NCBI GenBank assembly: GCA_017512805.1
Contig: JAFWES010000055.1
Coordinates: 1 to 62,179 of the forward strand
Reading direction: 5' to 3'
Length of the DNA: 62,179 bases
Source: Clostridia bacterium
GTDB taxonomy: Bacteria > Bacillota > Clostridia > Christensenellales > Aristaeellaceae
The position numbers and the translations under genes were made by a program. The stretch's first letter is position 1, and each line of letters starts with the position of its first letter. This document shows, one piece after another, positions 41,429-51,766 of the stretch. Under the pieces are notes generated by a model. The model saw nothing but the letters and a program-made list of their open reading frames with translations, ran no database searches and had not been told where the DNA came from.

Positions 41429-44400
41429 ATGCAGGACCGGCAGTACCCCCTGTATCACGAAGAACTGGAGCATGAAAGCTGCGGCGTCGGTGCGATCATT
41501 GACCTGAGCGGAAAAGCGACCCATCGGACGGTGGACCAGGCGCTCTGTATTGTGGAGCGCCTGGCTCACAGGGCGGGCAGCGACGCCCCCGGCACGACGG
41601 GCGACGGCGTCGGCATCATGACCCATATTCCCCACACCCTTTTTTCCGCCTGGGCCCAGGAAGAAGGAATCATTCTTGGGAAACCGGGTGAATACGGCGT
41701 GGGGATGTTCTTTTTACCGGAGGATGAGGTGGGGGCGGGCAGCGCCCGCCGAATCTTTGACCAGCTGACGTCCTCGGAGGGGCTGCAGACGCTGGGATGG
41801 CGCATTGTACCGTGCCATCCGGCGCAGCTGGGGGCGGGGGCGCGCCGCAGCATGCCCCGGATCTGGCAGTGCTTCCTGAAAAAGCCGGAGGGAATGTCCG
41901 CCGGGCTGGATTTTGACAGGAAGCTGTACGTGCTGCGCCGGGTCTTCGAAAAACAGGACACGGACGCCTATATATGTTCTCTGTCCAGCCGCACCATTGT
42001 CTACAAAGGGATGATGCTGGTCAGTCAGCTGCGTTCCTTCTATGACGATCTGCAGGACGTCCGGTATGTAAGCCCGATGGCGATGGTTCATTCCCGGTTT
42101 TCCACCAATACTTTCCCCTCCTGGAGCAAGGCGCATCCGCAGCGGATGCTGCTGCATAACGGGGAGATCAATACCATCCGGGGCAATCACGACCGTATGA
42201 AAGCCCGGGAGGAGACCATGCGCTCCGGGGTCATGGGGCCGGAGATGCGGCGCGTGCTCCCGGTGGTAAGCGAGGGCGGCAGCGACAGCCAGATGCTGGA
42301 CAATACGATGGAGTTCCTCGTCATGAACGGCTTCCCGCTGTCGCTGGCCGGGATGGTTCTGATCCCGGAGCCCTGGCAGGGATCGGAAAAAGCCACCCCC
42401 TGGCGGGATCTTTACAGGTACTATGCCACCATGATGGAGCCCTGGGACGGGCCTGCAGCCATCCTGTATTCGGATGGGGAGAGGGTCTGCGCATCCCTGG
42501 ACCGGAACGGCCTCCGCCCGCTGAGATGCGCGCTAACGGACGACCGCAGGCTGATCCTTTCCTCGGAGGCGGGGGTACTGTACGAAGAAAACGCGCATAT
42601 CATCCGCCGGTGGAAACTGAAGGGGGGCGACGTACTGGAGGCGAACCTGCAAAGCGGGGAGCTCCTGGAAAGCGAGACCCTGAAATCGGCCTACGCCCTC
42701 CGTCACCCTTATGCGGAATGGATGCGTCATTTGATTACCCTCCATGACCTGCCCAATGGGAACATGACGGAGCGAACCGGGGAGGAGACCGGGAGACGGA
42801 CCCAGCTGTGCAAGGCATTCCATTACACCTGGGAGGACCTGCACGATATCCTGATTCCCATGGCTGAAAACGGCGCGGAGCCCATTGGTTCCATGGGCGC
42901 GGACATTCCGCTGGCGGCGCTGAGCAAAACCCATCCATCGCTGTTCGATTATTTCAGACAGCGCTTTGCCCAGGTGACCAATCCGCCCATCGACGCCCTG
43001 CGGGAGAAGATCAAGACGGACGCCACCATCTACATCGGTGACGACGGCAACCTGCTTTCGGAGGGGCCGGACAACTGTACGGTGCTGGAAATCCCGTCCC
43101 CGGTCCTGACGGAGGAGGAGCTGGGCCGAATCCGGGAAATCCGGCACCCCGCATTCGCCGTGCGGACTGTTTCCCTGCTGTACAGCGCCGATTCCACGCT
43201 GCGGGAGGCATTGAACGCGCTTTTTGAGCAATGTGACCGGGCCAGCAGGGATCGGATCAATATCCTGATCCTGTCAGACAGAGGCGTCCGGGAAGACACG
43301 CTGTCCATTCCGTCCCTGCTGGCTGTATCCGCCCTGGAACAGCACCTGATCCGGATGAAACGGCGCACGGCTGTATCCGTCATTCTGGAAAGCGGAGAAC
43401 CCCGCGATGTGCATCAGATGGCGCTGCTGGTGGCCTTTGGGGCCCGGGCGGTCAATCCATATCTGTCCCATGACTGTATCCGGGCCCTGAGCGCAGAGGG
43501 ACGGATTCAAAAGAACGCAGAAGACGCGGTTCGGAACTATGACCAGGCGCTGAAGGACGGGATTCTGAAAATCGCGTCCAAGATGGGCGTATCCACCCTG
43601 CAGGCCTATCAGAGCGCCCAGCTTTTCGAAACTGTCGGGTTGGACAGGCCGCTGGTGGAGAAATACTTTACGAACACGCCCGGCGCCCTGGGCGGCACCG
43701 ATCTGAACCGGATCGAAGCGGATCTGCGGTTTCACCACGGGAAAGCCTTCGCCAGGTCAGGATCAGAAGGCCTCCCCAGCATCGGCCTGCACCGGCTGCG
43801 GACGGGGGAAGGCGCTGAGGAGCATCTGTACTCTCCTGAGACCATTCATCTGCTTCAGCAGGCGGTGTGGACTGACAGCCGGGCGCTGTTCGACCGGTAC
43901 GCGGCCCGGATCGAGCACGAAGGTCCGCGGACCATCCGTTCCATGCTGACATTCGATTTTGACGCCTGCCGGGCGGTACCGCTGGAGGAAGTGGAGCCGG
44001 CGGGCGAAATTGTGAAGCGATTCCGCACCGGGGCCATGAGCTACGGCTCTATTTCCCGGGAAGCGCATGAATGCATGGCCCGGGCCATGAACCGTCTGGG
44101 CGGAAAATCCAACAGCGGCGAAGGGGGAGAGCTGCCGGAGCGGTTCGGGACGGAACTCAATTCCGCCATCAAGCAGGTGGCCTCCGGCCGGTTCGGCGTC
44201 ACCAGAGAGTATCTGCTGTCCGCCAGGGAAATCCAAATCAAGATGGCGCAAGGCGCGAAACCGGGAGAGGGCGGGCATCTGCCAGGGGCCAAAGTGACGG
44301 AAGACATCGCCAAAACCCGATGCTCCACGCCGGGCATTTCGCTCATTTCCCCGCCCCCGCATCATGATATCTACTCCATCGAGGATCTGGCGGAGCTGAT

Positions 44401-45751
44401 CTATGACCTGCAGTGCGCCAACGAGGAAGCAAAAATCACCGTGAAGCTGGTATCCACCAGCGGTGTGGGCACGATCGCCAGCGGCGTGGCCAAAGCCGGA
44501 GCGGGCGGAATCCTGATCTCCGGCGGAGAAGGCGGCACCGGGGCCGCTCCCATAAGCAGCGTGCATCACGCGGGGATGCCCTGGGAAATCGGGCTGGCGG
44601 AAGCCCATCAGGTGCTCTGCCGCAACCGGCTGAGGGAGAAGGTCACGCTGGAGACGGACGGCAAACTGATGACCGGACACGAGGTGGCGGTCGCGATGCT
44701 GCTGGGCGCGGAAGAGTTCGGCTTTGCCACCGCGCCGCTGATCACCATGGGATGCCGGATGATGCGGGTATGCCATATGGGCACCTGCCCCTTCGGGATC
44801 GCCACGCAGAATCCGGAGCTCCGGAAACGTTTTATGGGGAAACCGGAATACGTGGAGCGCTTCATGCTCTTTATTGCGGAGCAGCTCCGGGAGATCATGG
44901 CGGGGCTGGGAGCCCGGACGGTGAACGAGCTGGTGGGCCGGAGCGACCTGCTGCGGATCCGGCCGGAAGCGGAGGTGGACCTGAGCGACCTGATCACCTT
45001 TGCCCGGAACACCCATTATCAGAAGGAATCGAAGCATGATTTCCATCTGGCGGAACGGATGGACGCCCGGCTGTTCCAGAATCATGTGCATCTGACAACC
45101 ACCGACAGGGCATTCGGCACGATGCTGAAAGGGGAAAGGCGGATTCAGGCCCAGGGCTGCGGCGGGCAGAGCTTCGGCGCATTCCTGCCGGAGAAGCAGG
45201 CCATTACGCTGTACGGGGTGGCGAATGATTATCTGGGAAAAGGCCTTTCCGGCGGCACGCTGGTGGTCTGTCCACCAGCGGACAGCCTCTGGCGGCGGGA
45301 GGATACCCTGATCGGCAATGTGGCCCTCTACGGCGCGACAGGGGGATACGCCTTCGTGGCAGGCCGGGCCGGAGAACGCTTTGCGGTGCGTAATTCCGGG
45401 GCCTGGGCCGTGGTGGAAGGCGTGGGAGACCACGGGTGCGAGTATATGACCGGCGGACGGGTGGCTGTGCTGGGCAAGGTGGGAGACAACTTCGCGGCGG
45501 GCATGAGCGGCGGAATCGCCTGGGTGCTGGATGAGGACGGCATGCTGGAGTCCGCGCTGAATCCCGGCCATGTGAAGGCCTGCATCGTGCCTGAGGGCCA
45601 GGCGGAGGAGCTTGTGCAACTGCTGCGGATGCATGAAAAGGCCACCGGATCCCCCAGAGCGGCTGAAATTCTCCGGGATTTTGACGCCTGGCTGCCCCTG
45701 TTCAAAATGGTCATTTCCGATGAATACCTGAAGATCCTGAAAGGAGCATGA
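41429..45751 (+). CDS. gltB: Glutamate synthase large subunit
   Basis: A 1440-residue enzyme. The N-terminal class II glutaminase has its nucleophile Cys in ESCGVGAIID near residue 18, so a short propeptide must be removed. A central domain and the FMN barrel (SGGEGGTGAAP) follow, then the 3Fe-4S cysteines in CRMMRVCHMGTCPFG and the C-terminal beta-helix GXGXG domain. It makes glutamate from glutamine and 2-oxoglutarate with GltD. ATG 41429 follows GGAGGAGAACGCC. Ends 4 bases before gltD. Confidence 0.97.
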   Translation: MQDRQYPLYHEELEHESCGVGAIIDLSGKATHRTVDQALCIVERLAHRAGSDAPGTTGDGVGIMTHIPHTLFSAWAQEEGIILGKPGEYGVGMFFLPEDEVGAGSARRIFDQLTSSEGLQTLGWRIVPCHPAQLGAGARRSMPRIWQCFLKKPEGMSAGLDFDRKLYVLRRVFEKQDTDAYICSLSSRTIVYKGMMLVSQLRSFYDDLQDVRYVSPMAMVHSRFSTNTFPSWSKAHPQRMLLHNGEINTIRGNHDRMKAREETMRSGVMGPEMRRVLPVVSEGGSDSQMLDNTMEFLVMNGFPLSLAGMVLIPEPWQGSEKATPWRDLYRYYATMMEPWDGPAAILYSDGERVCASLDRNGLRPLRCALTDDRRLILSSEAGVLYEENAHIIRRWKLKGGDVLEANLQSGELLESETLKSAYALRHPYAEWMRHLITLHDLPNGNMTERTGEETGRRTQLCKAFHYTWEDLHDILIPMAENGAEPIGSMGADIPLAALSKTHPSLFDYFRQRFAQVTNPPIDALREKIKTDATIYIGDDGNLLSEGPDNCTVLEIPSPVLTEEELGRIREIRHPAFAVRTVSLLYSADSTLREALNALFEQCDRASRDRINILILSDRGVREDTLSIPSLLAVSALEQHLIRMKRRTAVSVILESGEPRDVHQMALLVAFGARAVNPYLSHDCIRALSAEGRIQKNAEDAVRNYDQALKDGILKIASKMGVSTLQAYQSAQLFETVGLDRPLVEKYFTNTPGALGGTDLNRIEADLRFHHGKAFARSGSEGLPSIGLHRLRTGEGAEEHLYSPETIHLLQQAVWTDSRALFDRYAARIEHEGPRTIRSMLTFDFDACRAVPLEEVEPAGEIVKRFRTGAMSYGSISREAHECMARAMNRLGGKSNSGEGGELPERFGTELNSAIKQVASGRFGVTREYLLSAREIQIKMAQGAKPGEGGHLPGAKVTEDIAKTRCSTPGISLISPPPHHDIYSIEDLAELIYDLQCANEEAKITVKLVSTSGVGTIASGVAKAGAGGILISGGEGGTGAAPISSVHHAGMPWEIGLAEAHQVLCRNRLREKVTLETDGKLMTGHEVAVAMLLGAEEFGFATAPLITMGCRMMRVCHMGTCPFGIATQNPELRKRFMGKPEYVERFMLFIAEQLREIMAGLGARTVNELVGRSDLLRIRPEAEVDLSDLITFARNTHYQKESKHDFHLAERMDARLFQNHVHLTTTDRAFGTMLKGERRIQAQGCGGQSFGAFLPEKQAITLYGVANDYLGKGLSGGTLVVCPPADSLWRREDTLIGNVALYGATGGYAFVAGRAGERFAVRNSGAWAVVEGVGDHGCEYMTGGRVAVLGKVGDNFAAGMSGGIAWVLDEDGMLESALNPGHVKACIVPEGQAEELVQLLRMHEKATGSPRAAEILRDFDAWLPLFKMVISDEYLKILKGA

Positions 45752-45755
45752 GGGG

Positions 45756-47159
45756 ATGGGTAAAGGAACCGGATTCATGGAATATGCGCGGATGGAAAAC
45801 CCCTGGCGGGGGACGGAAGAAAGGCTGTCCGACTATGTGGGGCTTCATTTGGCACAGCCGGAGGAAACCCGCCGCTGCCAGGCGTCCCGGTGCATGAACT
45901 GCGGCGTCCCCTTCTGTCAGTCCGATTATGGATGCCCCCTGCACAATCTGATCCCGGAATGGAACGATCTTCTGTGTCAGGGCCAGGAAAGCGCCGCGCT
46001 GGAAAGGCTGCTGGAGACCGCGCCCTTTCCGGAGTTTACCGGCCGGGTGTGTCCCGCCCTGTGCGAAAAGGCGTGCAATCTGGCGGATGAGGGGGTGACA
46101 AACCGGGACAACGAGCTCTACCTGATCGAAACCGGATTCGCAAAAGGATGGATTCAGCCGCGCCTTCCGGAGATCAGGACAGGCAAATCTGTCGCGGTGG
46201 TCGGCAGCGGCCCCTCCGGGCTCGCCTGCGCGGACCTTCTGAACCGGCAGGGCCATTCGGTCACGGTTTTCGAAAAAGCCGACCGGGCCGGAGGCCTGCT
46301 GATGTACGGCATTCCCAACATGAAGCTTCCGAAGGAGATCGTGGCGCGCCGCATCCTGCTGATGGAAGCGGAAGGGATCTGCTTTCAGCTGAATACGGAA
46401 GCGGATCCCGGGGCGCTGCAGTCCTATGACGCCATCGTTCTGTGCGGCGGGGCAAGGAAGCCCCGTCCGCTGAGCATCCCGCGCACGGATGCGGCCGGCG
46501 TTCATTTCGCCACGGACTACCTGACCGCGGCCACCCGCGGACTGCTGGACGGAACGGATTCCGCTCTTTCCGCCCGGGGGAAGCATGTGGTCGTCGTAGG
46601 CGGCGGAGACACGGGAAACGATTGCGTGGGAACGGCGCTGCGACAGGGCTGCGCATCCGTGACGCAGCTGGAAATGATGCCCTGTCCGCCGGAGAAACGC
46701 CTCCCCGGCAACCCCTGGCCCGAATGGCCCCGCGTTCTTCGCACGGACTACGGGCAGGTGGAAGCGATGATGATGCAGGGAGCCGATCCGCGGGTGTATG
46801 AAACAACGGTACAGGAAATCACGGTCAACGAGGAAAACGCGGTCAAAGGCGTCGCCACGGTCCGCCTGACCCGAAATCAGGAAGGAAAACCCGCGCCCTT
46901 GCCGGGATCGGAGCAAGCGCTGCCCTGTGACATGCTGCTGATCGCCGCGGGGTTTGTGGGATGCGAGGAAGGAACCCTGTCCCGCTTTGCCCTGACAGCG
47001 GATGAAAGGGGGCGGCTCAGGGGAGCGGATGGAACCCATTCCCTGGGAGGAAAGCTGTTTTCCGCCGGGGACATGCGCAACGGCCAGTCCCTGGTTGTGC
47101 GGGCGCTGGCGGACGGATGGGCAGCCGCCCGGGAGGTTGACGCCTTCCTTCAGCAGTAG
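45756..47159 (+). CDS. gltD: Glutamate synthase small subunit (FAD/Fe-S NADPH oxidoreductase)
   Basis: A 467-residue electron-input subunit. N-terminal Fe-S cysteines lie in CQASRCMNCGVPFCQ and CPALCEKACNL. An FAD GxGxxG follows in VAVVGSGPSGLACA (near 147), then the NADPH motif VVVVGGGDTGNDCVG. It passes electrons from NAD(P)H to GltB. ATG 45756 has AAGGAG 9 bases upstream. Confidence 0.95.
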   Translation: MGKGTGFMEYARMENPWRGTEERLSDYVGLHLAQPEETRRCQASRCMNCGVPFCQSDYGCPLHNLIPEWNDLLCQGQESAALERLLETAPFPEFTGRVCPALCEKACNLADEGVTNRDNELYLIETGFAKGWIQPRLPEIRTGKSVAVVGSGPSGLACADLLNRQGHSVTVFEKADRAGGLLMYGIPNMKLPKEIVARRILLMEAEGICFQLNTEADPGALQSYDAIVLCGGARKPRPLSIPRTDAAGVHFATDYLTAATRGLLDGTDSALSARGKHVVVVGGGDTGNDCVGTALRQGCASVTQLEMMPCPPEKRLPGNPWPEWPRVLRTDYGQVEAMMMQGADPRVYETTVQEITVNEENAVKGVATVRLTRNQEGKPAPLPGSEQALPCDMLLIAAGFVGCEEGTLSRFALTADERGRLRGADGTHSLGGKLFSAGDMRNGQSLVVRALADGWAAAREVDAFLQQ

Positions 47160-47160
47160 A

Positions 47161-47216
47161 AACTGTTCCGTCCAGCAAGCGGAGGGGTTGAATAGCTGCC
47201 AGCGCTGAGACAGAAC
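47161..47216 (+). repeat. Degenerate copy of the dispersed palindromic repeat
   Basis: AACTGTTCCGTCCAGCAAGC (47161-47180) followed by GGAGGGGTTGAATAGCTGCC (47181-47200) aligns imperfectly with the copy at 41352-41392. It fills most of the gltD-carA gap. Confidence 0.45.
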
Positions 47217-47247
47217 GGAAAAACCACCAGGAAGGAGGGGAAGAACG

Positions 47248-48351
47248 TTGGCCTGGCTGCTTCTTGAAAACGGAATGTGCTTTGAGGGGACCCGGATCGG
47301 CGCCCCCGTGAGCCGGATGGGGGAGCTGGTCTTTACCACCGGAATGACGGGATATATGGAAACGCTGACGGATCCCAGCTTTTTCGGCCAGATTGTCACC
47401 CATTCATTTCCCCTGATCGGAAATTACGGGACCATTCCGGAGGATGCGGAGGGGGAAAGCGCCCTTTTCGGATACGTGGTGCGGGAGATGTGCGACAACC
47501 CGTCCAATTTCCGGAGCTCCGGCACCCTGAATGAATATCTGAAAGAGCGGGGCATTCCGGGGCTGTGCGGCGTGGATACCCGGGAGATTGTCCGCGTGAC
47601 CCGGGAGGAGGGCGTGATGAACGCGATGATCTGCGATACGGTTCCCGAGGATCTTTCCGCACTCCGGTCCTTCCGCGTCCGGAATGCCGTTCCTTCCGTC
47701 ACCTGCCCGCGGAAGACGGTCTATCCTGCGGCGGGAAAGGAGCGTTTCCGGGTGGCGCTGATGGATTACGGCGCCAAGCGAAACCTGATCCGCTCTCTGC
47801 AGAAGCGGGGCTGCAGCGTCACCGCGTGGCCGGCGTCGACCGACGCCCAAAGCGTGCTGGCGGAAAACCCGGACGGCATTTTGCTTTCCAACGGGCCGGG
47901 GGATCCCCGGGAAAACGAAGCATGCGTCGCGCAAATCCGGAATCTGCTCGGAAAAAAGCCGATGATGGGCGTCTGCCTGGGGCACCAGATGACGGCGCTG
48001 GCCATGGGCGGAGAGACGGTGAAGCTCAAATACGGGCACCGGGGCGGTAATCAGCCGGTCAGAGACCTGAAGAGCGGACGCACATGGATCACCAGCCAGA
48101 ATCATGGCTATGCCGTAGTGGCGGAAAGCCTGCTGGACGCGGGAGAAGTCACCTTCGTGAATGCAAATGACGGCAGCTGCGAGGGAATGGATTATCACGG
48201 ATGGAACTGTTTTACGGTTCAGTTCCATCCGGAAGCCTGCCCGGGGCCGCAGGATACCGGCTTCCTTTTCGACCGGTTTATTCATATGATGGAGGGGCGG
48301 GAGCCGACCGTCGCCCCTGTGGGGCGTTCGCCGAAGGCGAAAGGAAGGTGA
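47248..48351 (+). CDS. carA: Carbamoyl-phosphate synthase small subunit
   Basis: A 367-residue glutaminase subunit. N-terminal FEGTRIGAP...MTGYMETLTDPSF is family-typical, the nucleophile Cys is in GVCLGHQ near 242, and the His is in FHPEACPGPQDT. It starts with TTG at 47248 behind GGAGGGGAAGAACG. The last dozen residues (APVGRSPKAKGR) are encoded by a GC-rich hairpin and look like a repeat-derived tail beyond the usual end. It feeds ammonia to CarB for arginine and pyrimidines. Confidence 0.95.
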   Translation: MAWLLLENGMCFEGTRIGAPVSRMGELVFTTGMTGYMETLTDPSFFGQIVTHSFPLIGNYGTIPEDAEGESALFGYVVREMCDNPSNFRSSGTLNEYLKERGIPGLCGVDTREIVRVTREEGVMNAMICDTVPEDLSALRSFRVRNAVPSVTCPRKTVYPAAGKERFRVALMDYGAKRNLIRSLQKRGCSVTAWPASTDAQSVLAENPDGILLSNGPGDPRENEACVAQIRNLLGKKPMMGVCLGHQMTALAMGGETVKLKYGHRGGNQPVRDLKSGRTWITSQNHGYAVVAESLLDAGEVTFVNANDGSCEGMDYHGWNCFTVQFHPEACPGPQDTGFLFDRFIHMMEGREPTVAPVGRSPKAKGR

Positions 48352-48495
48352 CCGCCTCAACCGAAACAAGCGCAGCCGCCGCCCCAGGGTTCGGAGCGCC
48401 CGGAAAACGGTCCAGTGGACCGTTTTCAGCGGAGAACGGGCGGCAGCCCCGTGCAGCGGAGCGACTGAATCGTTACCTGATGGAAGGAGAACAGG
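48352..48495 (+). repeat. carA-carB gap: palindromes and repeat arm
   Basis: No gene. It holds the palindrome GAAAACGGTCCA-G-TGGACCGTTTTC (48403-48427) and, at 48453-48476, the arm GCAGCGGAGCGACTGAATCG of the dispersed repeat ending in TTAC. carB's AAGGAGAACAGG site follows. Confidence 0.65.
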
Positions 48496-51400
48496 ATGCC
48501 AAAGGACAGATCGATCCGGAAAGCGCTGGTGATCGGCTCCGGGCCCATCGTGATCGGCCAGGCGGCGGAATTTGACTATGCGGGAGCCCAGGCCTGCCGG
48601 GTGCTGAAGGCGGAGGGCGTGAATGTGGTGCTGGTGAATTCCAATCCGGCGACCATCATGACGGACCAGCACCTGGCGGACGAGATTTATCTGGAGCCGC
48701 TGGGTGCCGCGACCCTTCGCCGGATCATCGAGAAGGAACGGCCGGACGGCCTGCTGGCCGGGCTGGGCGGGCAGACCGCGCTGACGCTGGCGATGCTGCT
48801 GAGCAGGGACGGGACCCTGGAGGAATTCGGTGTCCGCCTGCTGGGATCGCCGATGGAAGCCATCGAAAAGGCCGAAGACCGTCAGCTTTTCCGGGACACC
48901 ATGGAGCGGATCGGCCAGCCCTGTGTGCCTTCAGAAACCGCGGAGGACATCAAGACCGCGCTGTCGGCCGCGCAGCGGATCGGGTACCCGGTGATCGTCC
49001 GTCCGGCGTATACGCTGGGCGGCAGCGGCGGGGGAATCGCCGGAAATGAGGCGGAAATGCGCGAAATGGCCCGGGCGGGTCTGGACGCCTCCCCGATCCG
49101 TCAGATTCTGGTGGAAAAATGTATTGCCGGATGGAAGGAAATCGAGTTTGAGACCATGCGGGACGCGGCGGGAAACGCCATCGCGGTCTGTTCCATGGAA
49201 AACGTGGATCCCGTCGGGATTCATACCGGGGACAGCGTGGTCGTCGCGCCGGCGCTGACCCTTTCCGACCGGGAAGTTCAGATGCTGCGGACCGCCTCCC
49301 TGCGGATGATTGAAGCGCTGGGGATCATCGGGGGGTGCAATTGCCAGTTTGCGCTCAATCCGGATTCCTTTGAATACGCGGTGATCGAAGTCAACCCTCG
49401 GGTTTCCCGTTCTTCCGCGCTGGCCAGCAAGGCCACCGGATATCCCATCGCCAAAATATCCACCCGCATTGCGCTGGGCTATACGCTGGATGAACTGACA
49501 AACGACATCACCGGCAAAACCTGCGCCTGCTTTGAGCCCGCGCTGGATTACGTGGTGGTGAAGGTGCCCAAATGGCCCTTCGACAAATTTCAGGGCACCT
49601 CCCGCCGCCTGGGCACACAGATGAAGGCCACCGGCGAGGTCATGGCCATCGGGCAGCGGTTTGAGGAAGCGCTGATGAAGGCCATCCGTGGGGCGGAGAT
49701 CGGTCTGGACAGCCTGGACGCGCCGGCGCTGTCCGGCGCGAGCGTGCGGGAGCGGCTGGCCGCACAGGACGATCATCGGCTGTTCACCATTTTTGAAGCG
49801 ATCCGGAACGGCCTCTCCGTAGATGAAATCCATGCCATAACGCGGATCGACCATTTCTTCCTGGACAAGCTGAAGGGCATGGCCGATCTGGAGCGGGAAG
49901 TCCAGATCCGGGGGCTCACGGCAAAGCGGTATGCCCGGATGAAACGGATGGGTTATCCGGATACGGCCATTTCCCGCCTTTCCGGGGAGCGCAGACTTCC
50001 CGGATGGCGGTACAGCTATAAGATGGTGGATACCTGCGGCGCTGAATTCGCGGCGCAGACGCCCTATTTCTATTCCTGCACGGATGGCGCGTGTGAATCC
50101 AGAGCCCTCCGGAGAAGCGGCCGGCCGGTGGTGATGGTGCTGGGCAGCGGACCCATCCGCATCGGGCAGGGGATTGAATTTGACTACAGCTCCGTTCACT
50201 GTGTGTGGACGCTGCGGGAGATGGGATTTGATACGGTCATCGTCAACAATAATCCCGAAACGGTATCGACCGACTATGATACCGCGGATCGGCTGTATTT
50301 TGAGCCCCTGACCCCGGAGGATGTAATGGGCATTATCGAAGCGGAAAAGCCTATCGGGGTGGTGGTGGCCTTCGGAGGCCAAACCGCCATCCGGCTGGCC
50401 CGTTATCTGGACGGGCATGGAATTCCGATCCTCGGCACCAGCGCCGAGTCCATTGATATCGCGGAAGACCGGGAGCGGTTTGACAGGCTGCTGGAACGCT
50501 TCGGGATCCGACGGCCCCGCGGGTGGGCGGTCCGGAGCATGGAGGAAGCGGTGCAGGCGGCGGAAAGGCTGGGCTATCCCGTCCTGCTGCGGCCTTCCTA
50601 TGTCATCGGGGGGCAGAACATGTCCATTTCCCGATCCCGGGAGCAGACGGTCGCCTATATGGAGCGCATTCTGGCCGGAGGGATTGAAAATCCGGTGCTG
50701 GTGGATCAGTACCTGCCCGGGATTGAGCTGGAAGTGGATGTGATCTCCGACGGGAAGGACGTCCTGATTCCCGGCATTATGGAGCATATTGAACGGGCGG
50801 GCGTTCACTCAGGGGACTCCATTGCGGTCTATCCGCCCTATAACCTGACGGATCGGTTTACGCGCGTCATCTGCGAGAGCAGCGAAAAGCTGGCCCTGGC
50901 GCTGGGAACACGTGGCCTGGTCAATATCCAGTATCTGATCTATCACGATAAACTGTATGTAATCGAGGTGAATCCGCGGGCCAGCCGTACGGTGCCCTAT
51001 ATCAGCAAGGTGACCGGCGTGCCCATGGCTGACATCGCCTCCCACGTCATGCTGGGCGCAAAGCTGGCGGATCTCGGATACGGGACGGGGCTGGTCCGGA
51101 CCCCGCCGTATGTGGCGATCAAGGTTCCCGTCTTTTCCTTTGAGAAGCTGAGCGACGCCAACAGCATTCTCGGGCCGGAGATGAAGTCCACCGGTGAGGT
51201 GCTGGGGATCGGGAAAACGATACCCGAAGCGCTCTTCAAGGGCCTGACGGCAGCGGGGCTGGCCGTGCCGGCCATACCCAAAGGCTCCGGGGTTCTCCTC
51301 AGCGTGGAGGAGAGCGACGAGGGGGAAATCCCGTCCCTGGCCGTGCGCTTTCATGATCTCGGCCTGCGGCTTTATGCCACCGCGGGTACGGCTTCGGTTA

Positions 51401-51681
51401 TCGAAGAGAGGGGCGTCCCCGTGGTTTCCGTTCCCAATGCCACGGAAAGCGATGAGATTTCACGCCTGATGGAGGATGGCACGATTCACTGCATCATCTA
51501 TACCGGGGCGGTTAGGGACGCGACGGTCGGGGACTACATCGCCCTGCATCGCCGGGCCATGCAGCTGGGGATTCCGTGCCTGACGTCCCTGGATACGGCC
51601 GGCGCCCTGGCGGACATGATGCGGAGCCGCTTCAACGCGGAGAATACGGAACTGGTGGATCTGAATCATATGCGCGCTTAA
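48496..51681 (+). CDS. carB: Carbamoyl-phosphate synthase large subunit
   Basis: A 1061-residue protein with the internal duplication of CarB. The first ATP-grasp half starts [20 protein letters not shown]. The second, starting [20 protein letters not shown] near residue 545, binds carbamate. NCQFALNP and NIQYLIYH mark the metal sites, and a C-terminal MGS-like allosteric domain follows residue 930. It makes carbamoyl phosphate from ammonia, bicarbonate and two ATP. Confidence 0.97.
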   Translation: MPKDRSIRKALVIGSGPIVIGQAAEFDYAGAQACRVLKAEGVNVVLVNSNPATIMTDQHLADEIYLEPLGAATLRRIIEKERPDGLLAGLGGQTALTLAMLLSRDGTLEEFGVRLLGSPMEAIEKAEDRQLFRDTMERIGQPCVPSETAEDIKTALSAAQRIGYPVIVRPAYTLGGSGGGIAGNEAEMREMARAGLDASPIRQILVEKCIAGWKEIEFETMRDAAGNAIAVCSMENVDPVGIHTGDSVVVAPALTLSDREVQMLRTASLRMIEALGIIGGCNCQFALNPDSFEYAVIEVNPRVSRSSALASKATGYPIAKISTRIALGYTLDELTNDITGKTCACFEPALDYVVVKVPKWPFDKFQGTSRRLGTQMKATGEVMAIGQRFEEALMKAIRGAEIGLDSLDAPALSGASVRERLAAQDDHRLFTIFEAIRNGLSVDEIHAITRIDHFFLDKLKGMADLEREVQIRGLTAKRYARMKRMGYPDTAISRLSGERRLPGWRYSYKMVDTCGAEFAAQTPYFYSCTDGACESRALRRSGRPVVMVLGSGPIRIGQGIEFDYSSVHCVWTLREMGFDTVIVNNNPETVSTDYDTADRLYFEPLTPEDVMGIIEAEKPIGVVVAFGGQTAIRLARYLDGHGIPILGTSAESIDIAEDRERFDRLLERFGIRRPRGWAVRSMEEAVQAAERLGYPVLLRPSYVIGGQNMSISRSREQTVAYMERILAGGIENPVLVDQYLPGIELEVDVISDGKDVLIPGIMEHIERAGVHSGDSIAVYPPYNLTDRFTRVICESSEKLALALGTRGLVNIQYLIYHDKLYVIEVNPRASRTVPYISKVTGVPMADIASHVMLGAKLADLGYGTGLVRTPPYVAIKVPVFSFEKLSDANSILGPEMKSTGEVLGIGKTIPEALFKGLTAAGLAVPAIPKGSGVLLSVEESDEGEIPSLAVRFHDLGLRLYATAGTASVIEERGVPVVSVPNATESDEISRLMEDGTIHCIIYTGAVRDATVGDYIALHRRAMQLGIPCLTSLDTAGALADMMRSRFNAENTELVDLNHMRA

Positions 51682-51757
51682 GGGCGCCAGCCCCGTGCGG
51701 GAGAGGAGTCTCGAAGAGGGGAATACCTCAGAAAGCGGAGCGGCTGAATCGTTGCGG
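51682..51757 (+). repeat. Right-hand part of the dispersed repeat in the carB-pyrG gap
   Basis: GAATACCTCAGAAAGCGGAG (51721-51740) followed by CGGCTGAATCGTT (51741-51753) matches the right half of the full copy at 61929-62013. The left half is diverged. Confidence 0.6.
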
Positions 51758-51766
51758 AGGAAGAAC

